Assembly: GCF_014905175.1 (NCBI RefSeq)
Contig: NC_057792.1
Coordinates: 15,506,963-15,570,962, forward strand
DNA length: 64,000 bases
Origin: Aphidius gifuensis
Lineage: Eukaryota; Arthropoda; Insecta; Hymenoptera; Braconidae
Direction of reading: 5' to 3'
Shown: positions 52,401 to 64,000 of the stretch, piece by piece
Layout: each line of letters starts with the position of its first letter
How positions within the stretch are numbered: position 1 is the stretch's first letter
The notes under the pieces: model-generated
The model's database searches: none
Seen by the model: only the letters and a program-made list of their open reading frames with translations
What the model was told of the DNA's origin: nothing
Program-made: the position numbers and the translations under genes

Positions 52401-53900
52401 TTTCCCTTTTTTATTCTAGAATATGAAAATCATAAAAATAAAAATTGAAAATTGATGTTAATCGAAAATTTATTAAGTCGTTACTCACTTGATAAGTTGA
52501 GCTGCTTGTTACCTTTCAAAATAAAACCAGCAATCTGCATTTACAATTAGCTCTTGTGTTTCATCAGTCTGTTTCCGTTTGCAATGCAAATATCAACCAC
52601 CAATTTAATCAAATAGATTTACATAATTTTCAACTGTCTGAATTAACCTTTTTTTACCAAAATTAATTAAATTTCAATTATGTAAACATAATTATTAATA
52701 TTTTTCCAAGTACCCAAATAATCTTCCTCTTTTATTTTGATTTTTTCAAATTTTTTTTACACAAAAGAAAAACAAATTAAAAATATTTTTAAATAAATAA
52801 TTTGTCAATTGATATTTCTTGACAACTGTCAAACTCAATAGAGTTTGATTATATATTTTTTTGGTATTTTATTTGTTGCATGTCAGACACTATCAGGGAA
52901 ATAAAATTGAAAAAAAATTTCGATTAACAATTTGCCTAATGTATCGTTATTTCATTCAAATATTTTTCTTAATATTTGAAGATTCAGGTGGAATTTGAAA
53001 AATATGCATTGTAGTAGAATGTACTATATATTTAATGTAGCAAAAAATAAGCAAATGGTTCTTTGAAGTCTTGGAAAAATTTCAATATCAGATTGAAGTA
53101 GAAAAATATCTTGAGATGTTGAGATTATTTTTAAAGATATCAGAAAAATAATAGCAGAGCAAAAACATTTTTATTTTCTTTTTTGTTTTTTTCCCAGTGG
53201 ATCAAAAGTAAACTTTACAAGATACATAGTTGGTATCGTTGCTCGTTCAGATAGAAACAGGGTTAACGAGATTTCCATGTAAACGCTATAGACGAACGTC
53301 AGGGACATATTCCCTTGCGTTTTTGGTGTATAGTTATATATTTTTAAAAATAAAAGAAAATGAAAAAAAAGTACAATTGCATATTCCCTTGTTGATAAAC
53401 TATGTATCTTATGGTTTTATTTATTTTTTATCCTTATGCGACTATAATAAATTTAACTATTCATTTCATTGCGAAAATTATTTCTTTTAATTTGTCAAAA
53501 AAAAAAAATAATTGGAAGATTATTTTACAAGTACTCAAGTTTAATAATTATGAATTTTATTATTACGATAATTCACTTGTACAAGTAAAATTAAACAAAA
53601 ACTTTAACTTAGATTTGAATGATTTTTTTTTATTTTATTTTTTGAAGAATTAAACAGTTTGATATTAATTTTTAAATTTAACATTTTATATTGTTGTATA
53701 AATTAAGATAAAGATACAGCTTGATAGATAAATTTTTGAATAATTAATTATCAAAATATTTAAATAACAATGTTAATTTCTTAAAATTTTATATTCAAAA
53801 TTACTTGTTGCATTTATTATAGCTGTTTGTTTAATTTAAATTAATTTTATATTGAAGAATTTATTTCTCTCTTATTGAAGAATTAAAAATTAGACACTTT
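46469..53900 (+). other. Shal: Shal intron 2, left part, one hairpin, no gene seen
   Basis: Starts at the GTGAGT donor after AQR. AT-rich with homopolymers. I searched the plus strand for the conserved post-S6 sequence expected next in Shal and did not find it. Only the hairpin at 46771-46855 stands out. Confidence 0.55.
46771..46855 (+). ncRNA. miRNA-precursor-like hairpin in Shal intron 2
   Basis: The arms CTTTAGACGTTT (46774-46785) and AAACGTCTAGAG (46831-46842) pair with one wobble. The inner CCTTTTG (46791-46797) and CAAAAGG (46817-46823) pair perfectly, leaving a 19-nt loop and one internal bulge. GTGCT/AGCAC can extend the base. Size and shape suit a pre-miRNA, and position 300 nt after exon 2 also suits an intronic structure acting on splicing or editing. 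I recognise no known miRNA seed. Confidence 0.35.
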
Positions 53901-53908
53901 TTCTTTAA

Positions 53909-55658
53909 TCAATAAACTTGAGAATTATTGATTGTTGATACGATCCAATCTTTGTAATTGGAAACACTCATGCATCGATAATTTTTATTATCGATACCCA
54001 AACAATTGACACCAACAATTTCTCCATCTTTCATAGCAATGCTCCAATGACCAACATACTGGAATAATAACGAGATTTCAATTATGTTTTATTATTTTAC
54101 TGTAAATTGTAAATTATTGTTAATACATACCGTATCACTTTCAAGTTTTAAATCAATAGTATTATCATCATTGACTGACGTTATATTTGTTTCTTTAGTT
54201 AGGAGGAATGCTTTTCCAAAATGATATCCATTAAAACTCAATATCCATTTATTTAGTGAGACAACATCATCATTTTTCAGTGTAGAATATTGTAAAAATG
54301 CAGGTTGCAAATTTGGTGAAAAAATTATCCTTTTTTTAAGCTATTAAAAAACATTATTAGTTAATTTAAATATTATTTATTTTTATTATTACTATTTTAT
54401 TTAATAATTATACCTCTAAAATAGCAATATTGTGTTTGCCTGTTTTACCATCGAAACTTGGATGTGGAATTACTTTTGAAACATCAATTGTTATTGCCTC
54501 ATCATAGGGAAGATTTATATTTGAAAAAATCATAACTTGAGTTCCTTTGACATTTGTTAAACAATATGCTTCAGTTAAAATATGAGTCGAGTCAATAATA
54601 ACGCCATTCCATAGTTCCATAGCACCAAATTCTTCTGGGGCATTGGTTCTAACCAAAACTTGGTAAATTGATTGATCTTGTGATATATTATTAACTTTGT
54701 GTCCTGTTGAAATTTCAAATATTTTCATTCAATTGAGTACCTTGATTAGATAAAAAAAAAAAAAAAAAAAAAAAACCATTATTTTTAAATATTAATACCT
54801 TGTTTAATAATTTTTTTAATCCAATTTTTATATTTAACAATTGGTACGTAATCGATCGAAGATGAATTGTCAATTTTTCCATTGAAAATTCCAATAAGTT
54901 TATTTTTGTATACCATTGGACTACCAGGATAAATCTATTAAAATTTAATAATTTAATTTTTAATAATTACTGTTTTAAAAAAAATTTTTCATTAACTTAC
55001 AGATGAATTCCATTCTTTTTTATGAATTCCATTTAAATTATCGAAATTCATAGTTAATTTGATTCCATGAAACAGTGGTGGTTGATTTGTCAAATTTACT
55101 TTACTTTCATTCATAACTTCACCAATTTTAAATAAATTTTCAGTGAATACTTCTGCCATAATAATTGGCTGTTGATATTTAGAATAATTTATTGGTTTTT
55201 TAAGCTGGAAAAAAAAAAAAAAAATTAAGTAATTAAATTATATAAAATAAAACGCTTTATTAAATAATATTAAATATTTATGTTACCTCTAAAATGATCA
55301 TTTGATTTGAGCAAGTTTCCTCATCGGTTTCTTCGCATCGAATGATTTTTTCAACTTTATATAGAGGACCAAAAATAGAAGCATTTGAATTGAACCGAGG
55401 ATTTGTGTAAATACCAATTGAATATGATTTAGTTTCATTTTTGATACATGCAGAGTTAGTTAAAATGTGAAGTCTGTCAATAATAGCACCACTGCATCCG
55501 TATGGTGTTTTTTCAGGTTCATTAAAGTCACGAATATACACTTGATAAGCTACATGGCTACTTCTTTGTATAATTTTTTGATAGACATCAGGATATCTGT
55601 GATTACCAAAAATACCAGTAGCAAAAAATAAAACAAATAATACAATGAAATTTTTCAT
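53909..55658 (-). CDS. Secreted two-domain serine protease homologue (nested gene B)
   Basis: Six minus-strand exons: 55658-55287, 55204-55001, 54934-54799, 54703-54414, 54340-54131 and 54058-53909. They are in phase and give 453 aa. A signal peptide (MKNFIVLFVLFFATGIFG) is followed by two chymotrypsin-like domains as in gene A, with introns at the same places. The exception is that the intron after the signal peptide is absent. Domain 1 has LTNSAC for TAAHC and IYPGSP for GDSGGP. Domain 2 has TEAYC, so even the His kept by A is Tyr here, and no catalytic Ser is seen. It should be inactive as a peptidase. It lies antisense in Shal intron 2. AATAAA at 53865-53860 is a likely polyadenylation signal. 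A and B look like an old duplication; function unknown, perhaps immune, gut or venom related. Confidence 0.78.
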
Positions 55659-55860
55659 TTTATTTGTTTAATAATTTATCTGATGGATTATAAAATATTT
55701 AATATTTGAGTTATAATGTCTAGTTGTAAATATAGAAATATATTTATTAAATATAAAAAAAAGATAGACTTTTAACAACCACAGTGGCTGATGAAATATT
55801 TAGACACTATATAACAAATAAAAATATAAAAAATAAATGTTTCCCTGACGAAAAAAATAA

Positions 55861-55920
55861 ACTGAATAGTGTCTCGGGTCACGAGTCTTGTTTCTATATA
55901 CTTTTTTCTTATCAGTTGTG
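55861..55920 (-). promoter_or_regulatory. GATA element, TATA box and initiator of nested gene B
   Basis: On the minus strand ACAACTGATAAG (55919-55908) precedes a GTATATAG box (55901-55894), with an initiator-like TTCAGTT around 55863. The 12-mer is identical to that of gene A. The leader runs about 205 bp to the ATG and contains GTGTCTAAATATT (55807-55795), also shared with A. Confidence 0.65.
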
Positions 55921-57720
55921 TATTATTAGTTTCTTTTTAAAAATTGAACGTATTAATGTATTTTTGAAATAGCTGTATTTATTTTTATTTGTTATCAACT
56001 AAGTCATCTGGTTTTTTTAAAACTTTTTTTTATATTTATTTGTTTTTATTAAAACGTGTCGTAGTTGATAAAAGGTTTTATCATATTTTAATAAAACGTT
56101 TAAAATTAAAAAATATATATTTAAATAAATACAGGTTAAACTAAATAAAAATAAATGATGAATTTTTTTTTTCTGTTATCTTTAATTTTTGAAGTGTTTG
56201 ACGTCATTTTTTGTGTTTCAATAATGTAAATAGTATTAAAATTTTCGTTCTAGCAATAAATAACAAGTGTAAAATTCCAAGATTTATTGCCTTGTAAACA
56301 AATATTGCGCACTAAAAAAAAAACTTCTGTTAACGCCGATAATGATAATTCAACTGTAAATTAACAAAAGAAAAAAAAAAAAAAAAAAACGACAGTTTTG
56401 TTTTGAACGAATAGATAAATATTTAAACAGATAAATTAATAATTTACCACGCACGTATTATTATTTGTCGGGTTTTTTCATATGAGAACTAGAAAATAAA
56501 TAAATTAAATTGTTTTTTATTAATATAGTTTATTATATTTTTTTATAATGACCCAAAAATAAATAGATCATAAATATAACATTTATTTATTCATTATCAA
56601 AAAATTTATATATAAGTTTTAATATTAAAAATAAATATCATTAGTTCAATTTAGTGATAGTTTTCATTTCCTTGGTTTGATATTTAATATTTAAACAAAA
56701 AAAAATAAATAATACTCATAATAATGGCAAAAAAAATAAAAAAAACTAGCTCGTAAATTTTCGCATTATATATTTTTCTTATCATGTTATCAAAAACGAC
56801 AAAATATAAATTTTTTTTTATAGATTTGCATTTTTATTAATTTTTTCAATAATAAAATATGAATAAAAATATTTTCTTATAGTTTAAATAAATATACCCA
56901 CAAAATAAATTTACTAAAAAATTCAATTTTTCTTTGTGTATGAATTAACAACTGGCTGTTAAATTCTAACATAATAACTAAATAAATATCTAACTTTGAA
57001 TTTAGCATATTTCGTATGAATAGAAAATTATGCAAATTAAATTATAAAAAGAAAATTAAAAAAATATTCGTTGAATAAAAATATAGCTTTTGCACTTATT
57101 ACAATAATAATAAGAAAAATATTCTGTATTTTTTTGCATATAAAATTTTTGATATGCAATATTAGACCAAAACAGGAAGAAATAAAAATATATATTCATA
57201 TTTTTTTTTATTTTAATATTTGACACATCAAGGTTTATGTCATGATAAATTATTTTTTAGAATGCAGTTAAAAATTACTGATATTATTTTATTGCAATGC
57301 TTTTTTATTTTTACATACCTAGATGACAATAAAAAAAATATTTATATTGTATTGCTTAAAATATCTTTTGTTGAAAATTTAATTTTAAAATGTGTTTTTT
57401 TTTCAAAAAACATGAACTTAAAAAATACTTAAATACTTAAAAAAATTATAATCATTCGTCAATTATATAAAATAATAAAAAATTTAAAAAAAAATGATTT
57501 AAAATTTTTGTATTTTTACAATTTTTAAAATTACAAGAAATAAAAAATGACCTAATTTTTTGTAATCTACAAAATCTATATAAAGATAAAATTTATGTCA
57601 TTAAAATAAATGTTGAAATTTTAAAATTTAATGTAATATACATTTTTTTTAAATTTCAATAAAATAGAGAAACCACCATGGGAGAATAAATTATCTCGCA
57701 AAGTGTAAATTTTATGCTCG
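55921..57720. other. Shal: Shal intron 2, featureless AT-rich stretch
   Basis: Nothing gene-like is visible on either strand, only A/T homopolymers and short frames. Confidence 0.5.
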
Positions 57721-57899
57721 GCTATTTTTCAATTGATGCAATTCAGTTTCTTTTCTCCATCTTATTTATTTTTCTATTTTTTTTTTTTTTTACTCTTCAA
57801 CTTTTTTCTTCTCTTACACTCTTGACTCTATGAATTTCCATTCTGTTGACTCGTAAATCTGCATTTGATGCTCCCTCTACTCGACCAAAACCGGATGAG

Positions 57900-57944
57900 A
57901 ATAGTAGAGATAACAGTGCTGGTATGAAGGGGTGGTTTCAAAGG
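57900..57944 (+). other. Shal: Possible 45-nt in-frame cassette exon of Shal
   Basis: A long pyrimidine tract (about 57770-57835) is followed by an AG-free zone from about 57746 up to the AG at 57898-57899. Then come 45 bases, fully open in phase 0 (NSRDNSAGMKGWFQR), ended by an AGG then GTGAGT donor identical in form to that of Shal exon 2. Upstream Shal exon 2 also ends in phase 0, so insertion would add 15 residues after AQR without shifting frame. I know no Kv4 insert of this sequence; other acceptor choices here are out of frame. Confidence 0.35.
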
Positions 57945-58199
57945 GTGAGTTGGGAGAAATGTGGCTTACCTGCATCATTTGAATTCACCCGTTAAATATG
58001 CCATTGAATCATCACTCTATATCCATATATTTAAAACAAATTCAATATTCAACTGACGATTTTAAAGTTTACATTTTAAATTTACTATCAATATTCTACA
58101 ACCATTATTCTACAATTTCATATAAATTTTACTCAATTATTTTATATACTGCAGTACCACACGATTGTAGCTGTATAACCATCTCATTTTCACTGTAAC

Positions 58200-61150
58200 T
58201 CTGTAATTTTTCCCATAACCGGTGTCAATAATAGAACCGTTAAAAAAAAACCCAATTATGACAAATATATATTTTTATTCTATTTTTAAATATATGTTTT
58301 TATGAGTTTTAATTTATCTTGGTTTGCAATAACTGACATTCAGGTCACAAATTACGTCATGATTTATCCATCAATGTCTATTTAAAAAATTTATCAACCA
58401 ATTTTTCATTGTTTTTATTTGTAATCATATTATAAATCAATACTCTATATATATATTTATTTTAATTCTATTTTCAAATATCCTATAAATTATTAACTCT
58501 AGTTTTTATTTAGAATTTTTTTATATTTTTGATTTACAAATTTTATCGTAGATTGTACGATTAATATTTATATATATAATTAATATCTGAATTTTATTAC
58601 ACAATTCAATTTCATATGACCGTCAATACCGTCAGTAATAAAAAAAAATTAATTTATTTTTTACATTACAATTTGGTCTAGCAATAAATTCTGAAAATTA
58701 TATAAAATCGTTAAATACATTTTTCTTTGACTAAGTTGAAAAAAAAAAATTAAAATAAATTTCATAATCTTCAACAGTCTTTTTATTTATCAGGTATAAT
58801 CATTCTCATTGTTCAGATAATTTAAAAAATTTACCTGTTGAAAAATGATTAAAAATTAAAAAATAAACATCAAAATTTTATTATTAATTTTTTTTTCTTG
58901 TATATTACAAGATGTCTGTTGCTCGAAGCAGTCATTTCTTTTTTGTTTTCTTTTTTCATGTTTTGGCATCTTACATTTCTGACACCCTTGAAATTATCTT
59001 GCAACCCTTTTAGAATCAGTGTCAGCTCATTAAATTTGATGACAAGATGAAAACATAAAAAAATAAAAAGATGAGAAACTAATGATTTGTGATTTGTTGT
59101 GCGCATGTACACAAGTACATTTAAATTTACACTGTCTTGACAGTATGTTTTGTCAGGAGTACTATTATCACCAACAGTAACAACTCACAACATAAACCAT
59201 GATTCACACATATCCAAATTTTCTTTTCTTATACTTGTTGAAATTTCGCCTCGGGATCTACATAACTAAAAACAAATAATAATAATAATATGAATAAACA
59301 TTATGAAAATAAAATATTACGTAGTTTTTATATAATTTTTTTTTTTATTTTTGTCAAACTTTTTATTATTTTTATTATTATTATTATTTTAAACTTTCTT
59401 TTACCTTTATAATAATAATAATAATTTTAAAAAATAGAGATATTATTTCGCACTTGGTGTACATGCATTTTCTTTTGTTCTCATGATAAATCATCGTTTC
59501 ATAAAGAAAAAAAAAAAAAAAAAGTTGAGTTTATTTCTCGACAAGTTATATTTGAGTGCTTTTTTTCTTTTTTTTTTTTGATCTAATGCAGACTCCAATT
59601 TAATATGGACATGACGGTAAATAATGTCGCAGTAAAAAAGTCAATTTTAAATAGAAGAAATGAATTTTTTTTCTTTTAATATTGAGATGGTGTTTTTTTT
59701 GAATAAGTTTTTTTTATGTCGTTAAATTTATTTTCAAACGAATCTGGAAAAATATTAACAAAAAAATTTAAAAACTATTGTGAAATTTGATAAATTTATT
59801 CTTAATAATTTTTAATGAAAGTATAAAATAATTTAGTGAAATTTTGATTTGAATCATCAATGATAATTTTACTCTATACGTGATGAATTATAACATGAAT
59901 ATTGAATTATTATTCGTGTTATTTTGTCTCATCTACTGACAATCATATTCAACACTGGAATATTCAGTCAAATTATTTTTGGCAATATTAGTGAAACTGT
60001 TGGGGTAATTATGCCACGTGTTATATAGCTTAACTAAAACGTGTGGATATTTCGTGGACAGTTGAGGCTATGAAGACTGCATAATACATAAATCAGGGTG
60101 TAGGATGTACCGGAAATAGGGTGCAACTAACCTCTTACTAATGCACGAGTACTATACGTGCATAGATTTTATCATCATATCACGAATCTCCATCATATGT
60201 ATTCTCGATGACATTGAGTGTTCAAACTCTCTCACAATAATAGAATAAATAAATAAAAAAAAACTCCAACATATGAAAAATAAATTTATATAACACGTGA
60301 CCTTTAACTCGTTGTTTTTTTATTTTTAAAAATTAATTTTCTATTCATATAAATATTGATACATGTGTCTAATTAAATTGGAAATCAATTTAATAAATTT
60401 ATGATAAAATTTCAATTTTTAAAATAAATAATCATGTAAAAAAAAATTAAAACTCTTTTTGTTAAATCCTCGTTGAAGATTAATGTCAAATATTTGTTTT
60501 TGTATTTATACAATTGCGAAGAAAAAATTTTAATCAAATTTTTAATTTATAATTTTTTATGTCATAAATTTTTTAGAAGTTAACATTAAGTATGACGAGG
60601 TTTATGAATTTATTCCCTAATTTAATTCCATGAATTTAATAAAAAAAAAATTTAAACCTTATGGTTTTGATAATTTCAATTCTAAAAAGGTAATCAGTTT
60701 GATATTTAGAATTTTTTTTTAGCACTGTAGTTTTCTTTTACGCAAAAAGTTTAGCTCAGTTTAATTTCCGGGAAAAATAAAAGGTCAATATCAATTTTTT
60801 TTTGTCAGTAAATTAAGAACGAATGTTTAATCAATTTATTCTTTTTATATCATTAATATTTAAACGTATTTAAATACTTGGTTATATTTTATTTTTTAAT
60901 CTACGTTATAAATTTTTTTTTAATTTAATTTTTAGCATATATTACTTGATGACGGCTTAATGTATGACAACATAAGATCACGTCACAACAATCCTTTACT
61001 AGATTTTTTTTTATCAGAGTTTTAAATAGTAAACACTTCACACACGTGTGTGATGATAATTAAACCACGAAATGCGGTCTCTAAATGAGTTATCAGTGAG
61101 TTATAAATTATGCCAAAATATGAAGTCTTTACTTATTTTTAATTTTTATC
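58200..61150. other. Shal: Shal intron 2, mostly empty, with a GC-richer patch
   Basis: No gene seen. A patch at about 60000-60230 is less AT-rich and contains GCACGAGTACTATACGTGC, an imperfect palindrome. It may be regulatory for the nested gene at 61265 or for Shal. A 33-codon ORF at 58912 is too weak to call. Confidence 0.4.
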
Positions 61151-61153
61151 TTA

Positions 61154-61230
61154 TTGACGTCAATAAAACCATATTACATCAATTTTTTTTGAGTATATAA
61201 GCATGTCTGTTTTTGAAAACTATATCAGAC
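61154..61230 (+). promoter_or_regulatory. CRE, TATA box and initiator of nested gene C
   Basis: TTGACGTCAA (61154-61163) contains a full CRE. TATATAAG lies at 61194-61201 and an initiator-like TATATCAGAC has its A at 61227, the classic 30-odd bp spacing. The start codon is 38 bp beyond. A TTATCAGT (GATA site, reverse) lies at 61090-61097. The nested gene thus has its own core promoter. Confidence 0.7.
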
Positions 61231-61264
61231 TAGTTTTTACCGTAAAATAAAAATATATATCAAG

Positions 61265-62293
61265 ATGTATTTGCCAACAATTTTCGTAATTTTTTGCTCA
61301 ATTTATCTTTCCAATGCTGGTAAGTTAAATTTATTGAATTAACAACTAAATTGATTATATAAATTAATCAAATTATCTAAATAGATAGACAGTACTGTAA
61401 ATTGATTAAAACACATTTAGTATTAATCTATTTTCAGGCAAAGAAATAACACTGACAGCAAGAACTGGAATACAATTGAAAGTTGATTTGAGAAATAGAT
61501 TATATGGACAAGCTCTAACATGTGATTTGTATCATAAATTGAATCAATTAAATCAAACAATTCAAAATGGTACATTGTTACAATGGAATTATTTTTCAAA
61601 AAATAACACAATTCAAGAAGAGATGAATAAATCATATTTACCAGAATGGATAACAACAGAAAAATATACAGCTGGTAAAAAAAATACATGCTCATTTAAA
61701 ATAAAAGAATTTACTGATGATTTTTTTGGTAAATGGACACTCAATCAAATATCTCTTCATAATGAAACTGGTTTTAATATACGAGAACAAATTATCATCA
61801 ATATTGTTCCGAGAAATATGTCAGACAGTGGAATGCCCAATGTTCCATGTAAGCTAAATTTTTCTTCTCAAAAAACAATTATATTTCGAGACCATTTGAA
61901 ACTAATTTTAAAATATTTAAATTATTAATTATTGAATATTTATTTTTAGTTACAGAAATAGAAATACTTGGAGAAATTGGAAAACCATTAAAAATTGATA
62001 TAGAAAAAATTCCAGGAGAAAAAAAGGGATATTGTTTCTTGAAACAAGTTAAAGATAAATCATTAAAATTTATCAAGAATTTACAATCAAGTTGGAGTTT
62101 TTCATCAACTTCTAGTGACGAAAATCCATCATCATTTTCTTGGCTATTAACAAAAGAATATTCGAGCGATGAAAATGATTCTTGTTCATTTGAAACAAAA
62201 AATTTTACTAGCAATTTATTTCGTAAATGGAGTTTGGTACAAACCAACATTGTTCAAGTTGAACATATTATCATAAATATTATTGAAAAATAA
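61265..62293 (+). CDS. Secreted protein of two tandem Ig-like two-cysteine repeats (nested gene C)
   Basis: Three exons, 61265-61319, 61438-61848 and 61950-62293, are in phase and encode 269 aa. A signal peptide (MYLPTIFVIFCSIYLSNAG) is split from the mature part by a phase-1 intron. The mature chain holds two diverged repeats, one per exon: about 20-150 and 155-269. Each starts with a GxxLK(V/I)D strand. It then has a first cysteine (LTCDLYHK / GYCFLKQ) and a second one in a shared motif (CSFKIKEFTDDFFGKWTL / CSFETKNFTSNLFRKWSL), and ends in a strand reading IIINI. This is the layout of an Ig-like beta sandwich with one disulphide. Several N-glycosylation sequons are present. AATAAA lies at 62296-62301. 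I recognise no named family. It sits on the sense strand of Shal intron 2. Confidence 0.75.
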
Positions 62294-64000
62294 GGAATAA
62301 ATATTTAACAATACAAAGAACAAAAAAAATTACAAATAAACTTTTTAATTTAGATATATATTTTTATCAGAAAAATTATTTTTTATAAGATAAATAATGT
62401 AAAGAAAAATTATTAATAAAAAAAAGTAAAAAAAATCAATTGTATATTATTTATTAATTATTCAAAAAAAATATAAGGTTTATTTATTATTTTAATGTTC
62501 AATTTATTTTATCGATAATTATTCTTAAAAATAATTAATTTTTCACCGACCTCAATAAAAAAAAAGGTTTTCATTTCGATTTTAAACGGTTTCATGTTTA
62601 ATCAACACCACAACTTGACACTTATTTATTACTACTTTTTATTGACTGCAAGCATGACACGATTATTTTAATTTAAAAAAAAAATACTCATAAAATATAC
62701 GTCTATAATTATAATAAATTAATTTATTGAAAAACAAGTTTATTAGAAAAGTTAAAGTTAAATAAATTCCATGTAAATAATTTATTTTTTGAAATAATAA
62801 TATCAAATAATTTAATTATGATTCATTTTTTATTTTTTTTTTAAATTTACTTTATAACCCAGATAACTGTTTAAGTCTACAATGATTATTTATTTAACAA
62901 ATTGCACATGGCCAACCACAAATATGGCAACTAAGTACATATACCTTGTGCAATTATATAAATAAATACATGTCACGTAAACAGTCAAATTAATAAGAGA
63001 TAAGACAGACTTTATGTCAATGCATTATAAATATTTTCCAAAAACATTCCTTCAACTATTTTAAAAATGTACATTTTTTATGAAATATTAATTTGTTGAT
63101 TTAACCTTATATGCATTTTAACGAAAAGCATTCTTTGAATATTTAAATTTTAAATGTTAGTTATAAAAAAAAAAAAAAAAATACGAAACTCTATATAGAA
63201 AACAATTTAGAGTTCAAAGAATTTATTATAAATAAATAACGATATAGTATCCAATTAAAAAATGAAACAAAAAAACAAACACACTTTTATCTATAATTAC
63301 AGAGAAAAAAAATAGCTGGAGGCTATGTATTTTCCAGTCTGTTTATCTTGCCTTGAACTTCACTTCAGAATATTATTTCAATCTGTTGGTTTTATTCAGC
63401 GTTTGTATTTGTTTAAAATATCCTCCATGATTATATTATTATATTTAAATTGAGGTAGAATAATATACAATCTAAAAATTTGAAAATTTCTGTTCGGAAA
63501 ATATCAAACAAATACACTTTACTATGTATAAATTTAATGATACTGAATCATTTTACATGTAACCACTTAAGATTCGCTTTGGGAACAAAACTCCTTTTAC
63601 ATCATACCTGTACTCAATATTATATTATTCACAAAAGCTTTATGCAAATTATATTTTGTTTATGCGCACATTTTGTGTAACTATTATTATTCAAAAATCA
63701 TCAACTTGTATATTTTTATTCAAAATTTACTGGATAAATTAAATATATAATTTGACAATATTTAATTAATATTTTAACTAATAAAATTAATGACATTTTA
63801 TTGTTTTATAAGTCAAAACAAAACTTGGCAATCAAAAGAAAAAAAAATTATATTTTAATTCGTTAATATGTTAGTAATCGATTTTATATAAATATTGTAT
63901 TTTAAAATTTTTTTCAACTGTCAATTTAAGCAATTAATTTGAGTTTTTTTTTAAATTTATTTTACAATTATTTTATCAATGAAGCTTGTATTGATTTAGT
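62294..64000. other. Shal: Right end of window, Shal intron 2, nothing seen
   Basis: AT-rich, with polyadenylation hexamers of gene C at its left end and no credible frame, repeat or RNA gene beyond. Shal's next coding exon is not reached. Confidence 0.5.

Noticed and set aside
57965..57995. Strong donor-like CAG then GTAAGC on the minus strand opposite the cassette exon
   Set aside because: The preceding minus-strand frames close within a few codons and no acceptor or promoter could be paired with it.
46469..64000. Conserved Shal C-terminal exon (sequence following AQR in other Kv4 channels)
   Set aside because: Searched by eye on the plus strand and not found, so the exon is taken to lie beyond the window.
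1..64000. tRNA, rRNA, CRISPR or intact transposon
   Set aside because: No cloverleaf with B-box, no rRNA cores, no regular repeat-spacer array, and no transposase or reverse transcriptase motifs seen.

Overview
This is a very AT-rich eukaryotic (insect) window full of GT-AG introns and A/T homopolymers. Two proteins place it in an insect. One is a p190-type RhoGAP. The other is a Shal (Kv4) potassium channel that looks nearly identical to the fly protein over its visible part. The base composition, short introns in p190 and small gene-sized insertions fit a hymenopteran, perhaps a parasitoid wasp, but that is inference. There is no bacterial or viral gene set, no CRISPR array, no rRNA, and no intact transposon that I can see.

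Layout. 1-3.4 kb: two candidate minus-strand first exons of a gene or genes leaving the window to the left. 3.3-14.1 kb: the complete RhoGAPp190 gene on +, with a CRE/YY1-like promoter, two leader exons and 22 coding exons (1642 aa by my splice model, phase-consistent to the stop codon). 14.1-21.4 kb: the p190 3' flank and the Shal upstream region, with a CRE next to a palindromic RFX X-box and two small upstream ORFs. 21.4 kb to beyond 64 kb: Shal on +. Its first coding exon stops inside the TTLG|YGD selectivity filter. The second lies 23.8 kb away at 46306-46468. The C-terminal exons lie outside the window, so everything to the right sits inside Shal introns.

Three smaller genes are nested in Shal introns. 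Two are antisense paralogues (39963-41864 and 53909-55658), one on each side of Shal exon 2. Each encodes a secreted protein with two tandem chymotrypsin-fold domains whose catalytic residues have mostly been lost. Their promoters share a 12-bp GATA-containing element just upstream of a TATA box, plus a 13-bp leader element. The third (61265-62293, sense strand) encodes a 269-aa secreted protein made of two diverged copies of a two-cysteine, Ig-like domain, and has its own TATA and initiator.

The least expected items are this nested secreted-protein cluster, a possible 45-nt in-frame Shal cassette exon at 57900-57944, a miRNA-like hairpin at 46771-46855, a 12-nt p190 microexon, and an exon-like island with its own minus-strand GT-AG pair at 35530-35680.
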